Below, piece after piece: positions 10,514-20,407 of a stretch of DNA of 64,000 nucleotides; positions within the stretch are counted from its first letter, which is position 1; the number at the start of each line of letters is the position of its first letter. Location of the stretch: positions 24,313,489 through 24,377,488 of the forward strand of contig OY759224.1 of the NCBI GenBank assembly GCA_963662175.1, read 5' to 3'. The translations under genes were made by a program, and so were the position numbers. Under the pieces are notes generated by a model that worked only from the letters and a program-made list of their open reading frames with translations, did no database searches and had not been told where the DNA came from. This stretch comes from Aradus depressus. Lineage: Eukaryota > Arthropoda > Insecta > Hemiptera > Aradidae.

Positions 10514-11656
10514 GACCATTGTACTCGTAGCGCTGTTCAGTTTTCTCATTTGAAACGTCATATACAGACCACACATACGGATGAGAAGCCATCCAAATAA
10601 GACCATTGCTCTTATAACTATGTTGGGTCTTCCAATTTGAAAAGCCATATATAGGCCAAACATACCAATGATGTGTCCAGTGAAATAATTTGAAACGCCA
10701 TATACAGTTCAAACATAGAAATGAGAAGCCGTTAAGTGTGACTATTGTACTTAAAGATGTGTTACATCTTACAGTCTGAATGGGTATGTACAGCTCCAAC
10801 ATGATACTAATGAGCTACCTTATACCTTCAGCTTTGTTCTGCGTTCCTTTTTGAAATATCACTGATATACAAAACATCGGATTGCGAACCTATTGTACTT
10901 ACAGATGTGTTGAACGTTCGAAACTGTTCCGTCATATTATGCCAAACATGCGAATTATGTCCATTGAAAAGTTGTCAACTTATTGCTATAGGGACTGTAG
11001 CAAGGCTACATCAAAGATGACATTGTGTCCCACATTATGCATCACAGTCATCGTGCCAGGCTCCTCCCATACAAAATGGAGAATACGGCTCGACGATGGT
11101 TGTTTGTGATCGGAACTTTTTGAACACTTTAACTCAGAAGCGATTGTAGCAATGAGATGAAGTGTCACATCTTCTTACCTAGACTTAGTTTGATTTGACT
11201 GAACTGGGTTGTAAATAGACATTACATTTACTCAGTTGATGTAATTTATAATATTCTCGAAAATAAGCAATTGTGACCACGCTCTTGTTCACTTTTTGTA
11301 ATAAATTTATATTTTATTAATAACTTTTTCTGAAGCTGTCGGTTCTGTATTAAAATGACAACTCGGAACCTTTCTTTGTTTTTACGGTAGATTGTTTGGA
11401 CATTTTGGATCGTTAGGAGTTGCAGCCTAGCCTTGGACGGGACCGGTTGTGTCTCTGAAAAAGTGAACTTTATAGTGGGTAGCAAGATCATTTTTATTAC
11501 TTTTTTTTGTACAATTATCAAGATAAAAATCTGATCTATCGGAATATGTAAGTAGATTTCTATTCAATGTTGTGTCTATTAGGGAAAAGTGAAATAAAAT
11601 ACGTATATTATTTGGGATTTGAAGCTAGATTCATTTTTGGAGTTACGTAACATTGG
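10514..11656 (+). other. 3' flank of gene B with decayed fingers
   Basis: Positions 10514-10590 encode a finger (CTRSAVQFSHLKRHIQ) that is intact apart from the TGA replacing its first Cys; a TAA and progressively decayed finger blocks follow to about 10960. The remainder is AT-rich and matches 2374-3200 of unit A. No independent gene is seen. Confidence 0.65.
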
Positions 11657-11661
11657 AGATA

Positions 11662-11852
11662 TGTTATAACCTCAACAATGTTTACCTGTTTACTATATAA
11701 GTTGTTTAGTAGAGGTTATGGCTTCACCTTTCCAACCAGACTATTCTAATGTGTTCATGTTACATTTTCTATCCAGATTAAAGTGAAAGATCAAATGCGT
11801 GCTTATATTATACTTCCCTGTTTTCAAATAGTAGACCTAAATAGACACAATA
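11662..11852 (+). repeat. 5' LTR (191 bp)
   Basis: It begins TGTTATAACC and ends GACACAATA, and repeats at 16259-16449 with no difference visible by eye. Confidence 0.9.
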
Positions 11853-11854
11853 TT

Positions 11855-11872
11855 TGGCGACGATTAAACAAC
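11855..11872 (+). promoter_or_regulatory. Primer-binding site of the LTR element
   Basis: TGGCGACGATTAAACAAC starts three bases after the LTR. The TGGCGAC start resembles the primer sites of mag-type elements. I cannot identify the tRNA with certainty. Confidence 0.55.
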
Positions 11873-11921
11873 ATTCCGTAACTGTAAGTGACCAAGTGGA
11901 TTCATATCGAAAATAACTACA

Positions 11922-14900
11922 ATGGACGCCGAACAATTCGAAAGGCTGTTAGATCTTTTCAACCGAAGTCAAGCAACCCTGGCAACAACTCTGGTCAGTC
12001 AACTTACTGAAAAATTGTCATTTTCTCGCGTCGATACTGTAAGTACTGTCATTAATAATAACATTCCTCCGTTTGAAGTTTTCGATTCACAAAATGAGAG
12101 ATTCAAAAACTACCTGGAGCGCTTCGAAAACTATTTGTTGGTCAAAAATGTCACTGACCCTTCCAAGCAAGCTCAACTTCTCAGTGTTTCGATCGGTTCC
12201 ACTCATTATAACAACTTATCTTCGATGCTGGGTCCCGACAAACCAATCAAAAACCTCTCATACAGGGATCTCACTGAAGCATTTAGCCGAATGCTTGCAC
12301 CACCCAGAAACACAGTTGTATCACAACATTATTTTTTGAGTACCTACCAGAAGCCTAACGAAAACATCGCTGAATTTGTTGCGGCGCTACAGCGCGACCT
12401 TCCTGAATGTAAATTTTCTGCAACATGCACTTGTAGCAAAACCGTCTCGGTGGCGGATGTTTTCTTGAGGGCACAGTTTATCAGAGGGCTTAAAGACAAC
12501 TGGATTAGGGAACTGTTGTTACAGTCCGATTCAAATACTTTTTCTGATGTATTGACTAAAGCTACGGCTTTGGAAGCTTCTCGACTTGAAACACAGGAAC
12601 TCGCAAATCAACAACCAGCAAATTCTACACAAAGCCAAGAGGCGAACAAAATTTCCAATCGTTCTCGTCGTGATAAGTCTCAGAAACGTTCTAAATCACC
12701 ATCCACCGCAAAGGGTTCTTCGAGAAACCGTTCAAAACCTAGAATCGATTATGCAAAACTCGGTATCAGTGATCTTTGTTTCAAATGCGGTAGAAATAAC
12801 CACCGTGCTCCAGATTGTCGCATCGATAGATCCAAATTACGCTGCTCCGCCTGTGGCAAAAACGGACACGTTATGCGGGTTTGCATAACAACACTCCTGA
12901 ACGACAAGTATCCTCATCAATATTCGAAATCTAACTCTAACGATTCATCCGGGGATAATATTACTAAACACATGCGATCTTTTGAAGACAATACTCTTTC
13001 ATATGGTCTCAATCAGGTTACAGAAGTGTGCTACAATAATTCAGATAAGAATATTGTGGATATTTTCGACCAGCTGCCTTGTACAAACTCCGTTGCTGAC
13101 TCTCAGAAGTATTTCGTCACTGTCAACAACCACCCAGTCCGCATGGAAGTAGACTCGGGGGCGGGTTTTTCTCTGATCCCAGAGGATGAATTCCAGAGTT
13201 TGCAGCTGAACATTTCTCTAACTCCAACCAACATTTATTTTCGAGCATATACCAATGACGTTTTCCAGCCTAAGGGGAAAGTTTCTCTTAGAGTGACCTA
13301 TAAAGGACGTAGTTCTATCGAAGAATTGTATGTAGTTCCTAAGGGTCGTCCAGCCATTTTAGGCCGCATATGGATTAGACATTTGAAGATCAGCCTAGAA
13401 GAAATTGATAAAGATCGAAAATTCTGTGTCAATCAAACCAAGTCAGTTTTTATAAATGAATCCTTTTCTATTGAAGATATTATTAGTCGCTATTCTCATG
13501 TGTTCGAACAGAAAATAGGTTGCATTCCAAACTATAAGGTTTCTCTGAAATTGCGCGAAAACGCCCAGCCTATCTACACTAGGGAACGCGATGTGCCTTA
13601 TGCTCTCAGATCCAAAGTGGAAGTAGAATTGGATAACCTAGAATCAGCGGGTATTATTTCTAGGATCGACAAGACTGACTGGGGCTCTCCCTTGGTGGTC
13701 ATTCGCAAAGGAAACAACGCAGTTCGCTTGTGCGTCGATTATAAGGTAGGGGTAAACGAACGCCTTGTCTCAGTAAACAACCCAATTCGACCCATTCCAG
13801 ACGTTCTTCACAATTTGCGAAATTCTAAATTTTTCTGTAAATTAGATATATTTAAAGCATACCTCCATGTTGCGGTCGATGACGCAAGTAGTGAAATCCA
13901 GACTATAACTACTCATAGGGGAACGTACCGAATGCTCAGATTGAGTTTTGGAATTAATACAGCCCCAAGCGAATTTCATAGAATTTTGAATCAAATTTTG
14001 CACGGGTTGAATAAAACAGAGACGTATTATGATGATATCATCGTACATGGCTCAACTAGAGACGAGTGTTATTCAAATTTGGTAGCTTGCCTCCACCGTC
14101 TGCAGGCTCATGATTTGCACTTGAACAAAGATAAGTGTTCCTTCTTTTCTGAAAAAATCGAATACCTGGGCCATATAATCGAACATAACAAAATTTCAAA
14201 ATCACCAGAAAAAGTTCAAGCCGTCCTCGATATGCCTCGCCCTAGTAACGTTGATGATGTTAGACGTTTCCTTGGCATGCTAACATACTATGCACGATTT
14301 ATTCCAGACCTCTCTACTATGACTACACCCTTAAGAAACCTGCTTTGTAAACATAAAACATTCAAGTGGTCCAAGGCATGCGAATCTGCCTTTATCCACC
14401 TCAAGAATGAAATGACTACAGACAGAGTCTTGGTACCATATGACCCACATCTTCCGATCGTTCTGACCTCCGACGCCAGTCCTACCGGCATTGCTGCAGT
14501 GATGAGTCACATGGTTAATGATGAAGAACGACCAATCGCTTATGCTTCCAGATCACTGACAGTTTCTGAACGTAACTATAGTCAGCTCGATAGAGAAGCC
14601 CTTGCCATTATGTTTGCCGTAACTCATTTTTTTAACTATCTTTATGGTATCCATTTCACACTTGTCACCGATAACGAGCCACTTACTCGTATATTTCACC
14701 AGAAAAAACATTTGCCTCCTATGACTTCAAGCAGACTCCTACGTTACGCTTCATTTCTGTCTGGCTTTGATTATTCAGTTAAATTCAAAAAGGGCGAAGC
14801 CAATACTAACGTAGATTGCCTTTCTAGAGCAGCTGTGGAACAGAATCATCCTTCAATTGACACGATGCTTAATGAGGAAGTTCAACTTTTGCACATGGAT

Positions 14901-15194
14901 TCAATTTTCGAAATATCTAACGAGTTGCTCACTGCTGAAGTATTAGCTCAGGAAACTGGAAAAGATGTTGAGTTAAATCGAATCAAACATCAACTCATGA
15001 ATGAATCCGCCGAATCTCCTTTTACCTTGGATAACGGTGTTTTGCTCAAAGACAGCCGTGTCGTAATCCCATGTACTCTTCGAGACCTCGTACTTCAGGA
15101 GCTCCATTCCACACATGTTGGTATAACCAAAATGAAGCAACTTGCACGACGGTATGTATATTGGAAGAACATCGACTCTGACATCGAAAAGTAG
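11922..15194 (+). CDS. Gag-Pol polyprotein of the mag-like element (1090 aa, ends at a frameshift)
   Basis: The first ATG after the PBS was taken as start. The N-terminal ~230 residues form a gag capsid region (FENYLLVKN ... FLRAQFIRGLKDNWIRELLL). Two zinc knuckles follow at about residues 286-299 (CFKCGRNNHRAPDC) and 308-321 (CSACGKNGHVMRVC). The protease has its active site DSGAGFS near residue 411. The RT carries the catalytic box YYDD near residue 702 and LDIFKAYLH upstream; RNase H follows (TSDASPTG near 848, TDNEPL near 916). The last part enters the integrase zinc domain (HSTHVG). The frame stops at TAG 15192-15194; one base earlier or later the sequence continues as integrase. In that continuation the first Cys of the integrase CC pair reads Gly (SGKRC). 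Confidence 0.9.
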   Translation: MDAEQFERLLDLFNRSQATLATTLVSQLTEKLSFSRVDTVSTVINNNIPPFEVFDSQNERFKNYLERFENYLLVKNVTDPSKQAQLLSVSIGSTHYNNLSSMLGPDKPIKNLSYRDLTEAFSRMLAPPRNTVVSQHYFLSTYQKPNENIAEFVAALQRDLPECKFSATCTCSKTVSVADVFLRAQFIRGLKDNWIRELLLQSDSNTFSDVLTKATALEASRLETQELANQQPANSTQSQEANKISNRSRRDKSQKRSKSPSTAKGSSRNRSKPRIDYAKLGISDLCFKCGRNNHRAPDCRIDRSKLRCSACGKNGHVMRVCITTLLNDKYPHQYSKSNSNDSSGDNITKHMRSFEDNTLSYGLNQVTEVCYNNSDKNIVDIFDQLPCTNSVADSQKYFVTVNNHPVRMEVDSGAGFSLIPEDEFQSLQLNISLTPTNIYFRAYTNDVFQPKGKVSLRVTYKGRSSIEELYVVPKGRPAILGRIWIRHLKISLEEIDKDRKFCVNQTKSVFINESFSIEDIISRYSHVFEQKIGCIPNYKVSLKLRENAQPIYTRERDVPYALRSKVEVELDNLESAGIISRIDKTDWGSPLVVIRKGNNAVRLCVDYKVGVNERLVSVNNPIRPIPDVLHNLRNSKFFCKLDIFKAYLHVAVDDASSEIQTITTHRGTYRMLRLSFGINTAPSEFHRILNQILHGLNKTETYYDDIIVHGSTRDECYSNLVACLHRLQAHDLHLNKDKCSFFSEKIEYLGHIIEHNKISKSPEKVQAVLDMPRPSNVDDVRRFLGMLTYYARFIPDLSTMTTPLRNLLCKHKTFKWSKACESAFIHLKNEMTTDRVLVPYDPHLPIVLTSDASPTGIAAVMSHMVNDEERPIAYASRSLTVSERNYSQLDREALAIMFAVTHFFNYLYGIHFTLVTDNEPLTRIFHQKKHLPPMTSSRLLRYASFLSGFDYSVKFKKGEANTNVDCLSRAAVEQNHPSIDTMLNEEVQLLHMDSIFEISNELLTAEVLAQETGKDVELNRIKHQLMNESAESPFTLDNGVLLKDSRVVIPCTLRDLVLQELHSTHVGITKMKQLARRYVYWKNIDSDIEK

Positions 15195-15217
15195 TCAAGT
15201 CTGGCAAACGCTGCGCG

Positions 15218-16210
15218 TTGGTGAAGCACAATCCACCGAAAAACCCTGTACATCCTTGGGAGGAGCCTAAATCAAACTGGGAAAGGATACATATTGATTA
15301 CGCTGGACCCTATAACAATCACTATTTTCTTGTCTGCGTGGATGCGAAATCTAAGTGGGTAGACGTGAAGGTCATTTCAACCGCACCTACTACCATGAGT
15401 ACCATCAAACTTCTAAACAATATTTTTTCAACCCATGGGTATCCGCAGATCATGGTGAGTGATAACGCTTCGATATTCACAAGCGCTGAATTCAAATTCT
15501 ATTGCACCGAACATGGAATGTTTCAAAAACTAATTGCTCCCGGACATCCAGCTACCAATGGCTTAGCTGAACGGACAGTTCAGACTCTGAAGCAGCGACT
15601 GAAGGCACTCGAGGATGATCCACGTCCAATTCATGTAAAGGTTCAGGACGTCCTTCTTCGTTATCGCGCAACGCCACTTGCTTGTGGCCAGTCTCCAGCT
15701 GAGCGCTACCTTCATCGGAAGCTCAGGATCAAGCTAGATGCACTCCGGCCTTATCATCCAGCTAAAAATCCAGATTCAACATACCAGGTTCTCCGCACTT
15801 TTAAAGTGGGTGAGAGGGTCCAAGTAAGGGACTACTCACAGAACAATAAGTACACCTGGGTTTTTGGTATCATCATTCAAAAATTGGGGGTACTGCACTA
15901 CATTGTGAAACTCGACTCAGGCTACACCATCAAACGACATCTGGACCAACTCCGCCATACCCTGGTGAAGAAGGTCCATTTTAATCTGCAAGCCACAGAA
16001 CCTCGGCTATGGCAAGTTCCTCTGGCTACTCCTCAGGAAGAGAAGCCTACTTCGGTTCCAGAAAGAAACCCTGCATTACCTCAGTACACTTCCGCCTCAG
16101 CACCAGCACCGGGAGATCCAGGTCCGAGAGCTCCTACGGTCGAGCCGAGATGTTCTGGACGGACTCGCCGACCTCCAGCCTATCTAGGGGACTATCAGCT
16201 GAAGTTTTGA
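15218..16210 (+). CDS. Integrase part of the mag-like Pol (separate frame, 330 aa)
   Basis: This frame is open from about 15191, overlapping the end of the upstream frame, and was joined to it before a one-base loss. The integrase core is complete with respect to the DDE residues: D in IHIDYAG, D in MVSDNASIF and E in NGLAERTVQ. The C-terminal region (GERVQVRDYSQNNKYTW) is a GPY/F-like fold, followed by a proline-rich tail ending at TGA 16208-16210. The GTG at 15218 is not a true start. A polypurine tract lies 36 bp downstream of the stop. Confidence 0.85.
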   Translation: MVKHNPPKNPVHPWEEPKSNWERIHIDYAGPYNNHYFLVCVDAKSKWVDVKVISTAPTTMSTIKLLNNIFSTHGYPQIMVSDNASIFTSAEFKFYCTEHGMFQKLIAPGHPATNGLAERTVQTLKQRLKALEDDPRPIHVKVQDVLLRYRATPLACGQSPAERYLHRKLRIKLDALRPYHPAKNPDSTYQVLRTFKVGERVQVRDYSQNNKYTWVFGIIIQKLGVLHYIVKLDSGYTIKRHLDQLRHTLVKKVHFNLQATEPRLWQVPLATPQEEKPTSVPERNPALPQYTSASAPAPGDPGPRAPTVEPRCSGRTRRPPAYLGDYQLKF

Positions 16211-16246
16211 ACCTCATAAAATGTTTCAATATTCAAGTTCCAAATT

Positions 16247-16256
16247 AAGGGGGAAG
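16247..16256 (+). promoter_or_regulatory. Polypurine tract
   Basis: AAGGGGGAAG lies two bases before the 3' LTR at 16259, the usual plus-strand priming position. Confidence 0.7.
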
Positions 16257-16258
16257 AC

Positions 16259-16449
16259 TGTTATAACCTCAACAATGTTTACCTGTTTACTATATAAGTT
16301 GTTTAGTAGAGGTTATGGCTTCACCTTTCCAACCAGACTATTCTAATGTGTTCATGTTACATTTTCTATCCAGATTAAAGTGAAAGATCAAATGCGTGCT
16401 TATATTATACTTCCCTGTTTTCAAATAGTAGACCTAAATAGACACAATA
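16259..16449 (+). repeat. 3' LTR (191 bp)
   Basis: Same sequence as 11662-11852; followed by the AGATA target duplication and then by sequence continuous with unit A at 3206. Confidence 0.9.
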
Positions 16450-16480
16450 AGATAAGAGTGAAGCAAGTGGCGGGATCACC

Positions 16481-17034
16481 ATGACAATGGGAGACGCAGA
16501 TGGGGGGTCCCTACTTAGCAGTGCCATCCTGGCCCGTCTCGGGGACCTGTTCCAGGAGCTTAGCTCCCTCAAATCGGACCTGGCCCAGATAAAAGTTGAC
16601 AACCAGAAAACCTCCTCCACAATGTCCACTATTAAAGACAATATAAATTCTAATTTAAAAAATCAATCTGAGGTCCATAAAAAAAGAACAACTTGTACTG
16701 TAAAAAGAAAATAAATCCCTGAAACTAGAAATTAGACAGATAAAAATCAAATTTCAAGAATATCAAAATCAAACAAACTCTAATAAAGTGCAAATTAAAA
16801 ATGTACCTTACTCCGATAGTATTGATGGTTTTGTAAATATCAAAACCATTGCTAATGCTATTGGTTTCGAACTAAAAAGGGATCAAATAGACAGCTATTA
16901 CTGTATGAAAAGAATTCGTTCAAAATACGAACCATCAATTGTATGGCAATTTGTACTAAGCTCAGACAAAAATGAATTTCTGGCCGCTTGTAAAAACAAA
17001 AGAAAGATACTGAATACTGGCCTATTTTCTCTCT
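16481..17034 (+). pseudogene. LINE ORF1 fragment in unit B (copy of 3233-3786)
   Basis: It is nearly identical to unit A: the coiled-coil part is 16481-16714 and the FP-like domain from 16788. It carries the same internal frame change, so that lesion predates the duplication. It ends at the same solo-LTR junction (CTCTCT at 17029-17034). The continuation of ORF1 seen at 4694 is missing here because of a deletion. Confidence 0.75.
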
Positions 17035-17218
17035 TGTGAAGATGATTATTGTTGTGTATGTGAAATAAAATAAAGTTCTAAAAAAATAATTCTAAATGCT
17101 TCTAATTCTCTCTTACCTTTCTTTGGTGTGTGGGTCCGCCAAGACTAACAGTTATGAAATATCAAAATGACAAAGAGGTGCAAAATACATGAAATAAAAT
17201 TAGGCCATTCTTGTTTGG

Positions 17219-17306
<88 letters not shown>

Positions 17307-17436
17307 GAATAAAAAACATTCGTGACAAACTTAAAAATTATTGCTCAGAATCCTTGAAACAAGCTCAAAATATTACTCCTACTTTATCTTTATAATTGTT
17401 TATTGGAACAAGGTACCTTCTCATCTTTGTTCGATG
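17035..17436 (-). mobile_element. Truncated solo LTR in unit B
   Basis: This corresponds to 3787-4224 of unit A and contains the AT tract (17220-17302). It is cut at gatg (17433-17436), where sequence equivalent to 5640 of unit A follows directly. Confidence 0.7.
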
Positions 17437-19867
17437 ATGGACACCAGAAAGAAGAATGCGATTCCCTCGAGCATGAGGTGGCTGTCCGTGTTAAGCTGCT
17501 TTTTTGTTGATTTATTTTAATGATTTTAGGTTGTTTTTTTTGACAATAACAGACATTTTTCACTTGCACGTTTTTGTTTATTTCCTATTCCATATCAGTC
17601 GACTAACTGAATTGTCTATCTGCTGCTCATAAAAAATAATTTAAAAGACAAATACAAATTTTTATATGCAGATATGGAGTGTTTGGATCATAACCAGTTT
17701 TCTCCTAAACATTTCTCTGTTTATTTAAAAAAATACTAAAAACATTTTTGAAACCTATTGGCACTGGAAAGACAATACCAAAGTACACCTCTGGAAAAAA
17801 AATTAAGGTCACAATCTGAAAGAAAAAAAGCAAAAGCGTTTTTCCTGATTTCCCAAATTTTTGTCTCGAGTGAGAAACCTGTTTTTGAATCCCACCTCCT
17901 CATTTATCCATTTCATTTTTTGAATATAATTATTTTATCTCAATACTATGTCAATTTTCATTTCTTTTTTTTCACTGTACCTAGCTGATACACTTTATAT
18001 ATATTATTTTTTATATTTTTCAATTTTATTTAAGAAGGCTGGCTGAACTCCTTCCAATGAAATGTATTTTATTTCAAATGGAATAAAGATTATTATTATT
18101 ATAATTTCCAAGCTCTAGTATGTACTGAGATTCGAGATAAGACCAAGACGAACAAAGTTATAGCGCTGAGTTACAAAATACACGTTGTGGTAAACATGGA
18201 ACTTCTTACACCACGTTTTTACTCATCACTGCTCTATCTCACATTCATTTCAATCTGGCATAGCTAGGTATAAGAAAGTCTCTCTTAGAATCTCGCTGTA
18301 CAATGAAATGTAAACAACAGCTGATTCCTACACTTATACTCAGTAATACCAGTATGAAATGTGTTGAGGGGGGGGGGGGGGGGGGGGGAGGTAATATTAT
18401 ATTAAAAGTCACTTGCACAATCAAATTGCTTGTATAAAATTATCCTACGGAGGCACAAGCATGCTTGTACAAAATCTTGATTGATCATGCATCCTTGTCA
18501 AGCTTGCAGTTATATGTGTGTACAGTGATTGTTAATATTTTTCAATAAACAACAATTAGAAGAAAAATTAAATAAATATTTCGCTTATCGGCCATTCCGA
18601 TAAGAAGTCTTGGCGATTATTCCAAGGGTACATTCAGTTGTGTTCGGCGTTCCTTTTTGAAATATCTACTTATTATACAAACCATCCGACTGCGAACCTA
18701 TTGAAATGTTTCTATTCTACTTGTAGACGTGTTGAACGTTTGAAACTGAACCATCTTATATACGTGCGAATTATATTCACTGAAATGTTGTTATCTTGTT
18801 TCTGTTGGGATTGTAGCCAGCTCACATCAAAGATGGGATTGTGTTCCATTTTACATCCAAATATTATCATGTCTGTGTGATTCGAACCTTATGAACGCTC
18901 CAACTCAGGGAGGATTATAGCAATGAACATAAAATTCCAGATGTAGTGTCCCATGTTCTAACCTAGATTTGGTTGAAATCAGACGTAAATAAACATTACT
19001 TTAGTTGAGGTCCTAAGTATATTTTTTATCATATAATATTGACTCAATCCAAAATAGAGAATTGTGACAACTGACATGAACCCTTTATGAAATAGATTTT
19101 TCTCATCACCTCCTGTACGTACTTAGATTGGAGATAGGACCAAGACTGACAAAGTTATAGCGCTCCAAAGAATGCGCAGTAGGGTGGAAACAAATACTAT
19201 CTTCTACATTCGTGTAGACGAATTACGAAATACACGTTGTGGTAAACATGGAGCTTGTTACACCAACCACGTTTTTACGTATCACTGCTTTCACATACTC
19301 ATTTCAATTTGGCAATGCTGGGTCTAAGAAAATCACTATTAGAATTTCACTGTACAATGAAATGTAAACAACAGCTGATTCTTACATTTATACTTTGTAA
19401 CACCAGTATGAATTGAGGGGAAGGTGGTACCAAAAATTATTGGTATAAGTAAGTCCAACATTGACCAATTCCTATATTTTTGCTGCTCTCTGTTTGAGGA
19501 ATGGGGATGTTGAGCGTGTTTTGTCTCATACATTTTAATTTATTTACTATTATACTTCCATTTTATATTTCTTTATGCTTCTATCACACTCATACTGTTA
19601 CCATGTTTTATTGGATTTACTAATGGTGTACATTGATTGTTAGTATATTCCTCAATAAAGAGAAAAAATTAATACGAGCTTATCGACCATTCCTATAAGA
19701 AATGATGGTAAATATTTCAAAATGTTTTTTTGAAACTCTTATCATACGCATTTATATAAGAGAAAGAAGCAATAAATTCAAATGCTTTATTTCTCCAGGC
19801 AACTATTTAGTTTCCAGGTAATGTTAATTCATAAACATCTAAATGTTAGCGTGGCCAGTAGCGATTT
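17437..19867. repeat. Unit B 3' flank (near-identical copy of 5640-8175)
   Basis: It follows unit A base by base with few differences. The visible ones are a poly-G run near 18368 of about 21 bases (9 in A, fewer in C) and a single copy of the 121-bp segment at 19691. The right TIR of the 5350-6104 element is retained near 17876. No gene is recognised. Confidence 0.7.
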
Positions 19868-20407
19868 TCAGTTTCAGTACATTCCAGTACCTGAAACAGT
19901 ACGGAAACTGACATGCAGGTACGAAAATAAAGTCAACTAATAATAATACATAGGAATAGTTTTTGTTGCACAAAATAAGGGAGAAGATAGATTATAACTT
20001 TAGATTTATATATATGAAGAAAATGATGGTACAATATATTTTATTATTATTATTATAACATGACAGAGCTCTCTAAATAATCCGCTAGGTTTGCTACTAA
20101 TTAATGCTATACTCAATCCATCTATTGATTGCTTGGAATTTAATTGAAAGAAATAAAATGTTGCGACAGACAATAAAACGTACGCACTTCGTACCAAAAT
20201 GTACGATCTGACCTCGCTGGTGGCCAGATTTTTTTTTAAATATGGTTTCTGGTGCAGCCGCCTCGCCGCGCCACCTTAGCCCTCCCTCTGAGCTCCCTTT
20301 TATAGTATTCTATTCAATAACCTCGCCGTAAGTATATCAGTTTTATTATCTAACGTATTATTCAGTTTGTGGTTTTCTGTTCCCATATTTTGCCATAAAT
20401 AACACCG
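19868..20407 (+). promoter_or_regulatory. Upstream region of gene C
   Basis: Same order of motifs as upstream of gene B: GTAC dyad (about 19870-19925), second GTAC cluster (about 20180-20208), GC-richer stretch, TTCAGTTTG Inr-like motif near 20361, and ATG at 20408. Confidence 0.45.

Larger units (their letters stand above)
11657..16454 (+). mobile_element. mag-like Ty3/gypsy LTR retrotransposon
   Basis: The element runs 11662-16449 between 5-bp target duplications AGATA (11657-11661 and 16450-16454). Unit A carries the empty site (ggagataagagtg near 3201). Two 191-bp LTRs enclose a gag-pol frame and an integrase frame. The layout of gag with two CCHC knuckles, protease, RT, RNase H and integrase, with no env, fits the mag/Tor-type clade. 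LTRs look identical by eye, so insertion is recent and postdates the A/B duplication. A one-base frame break in the integrase N-terminus makes this copy defective as written. Confidence 0.9.

Noticed and set aside
9572..10663. Long antisense ORF (363 codons) over the fingers of gene B
   Set aside because: The frame opposite an 87-bp finger repeat stays open because the repeat has no stop in that frame; every finger exon shows it (28122-29387, 42557-44419). No protein sense or splice signals.
18361..18390. Poly-G run as a functional G-quadruplex
   Set aside because: Length differs freely between units (9, about 21, 8), as expected of homopolymer slippage.
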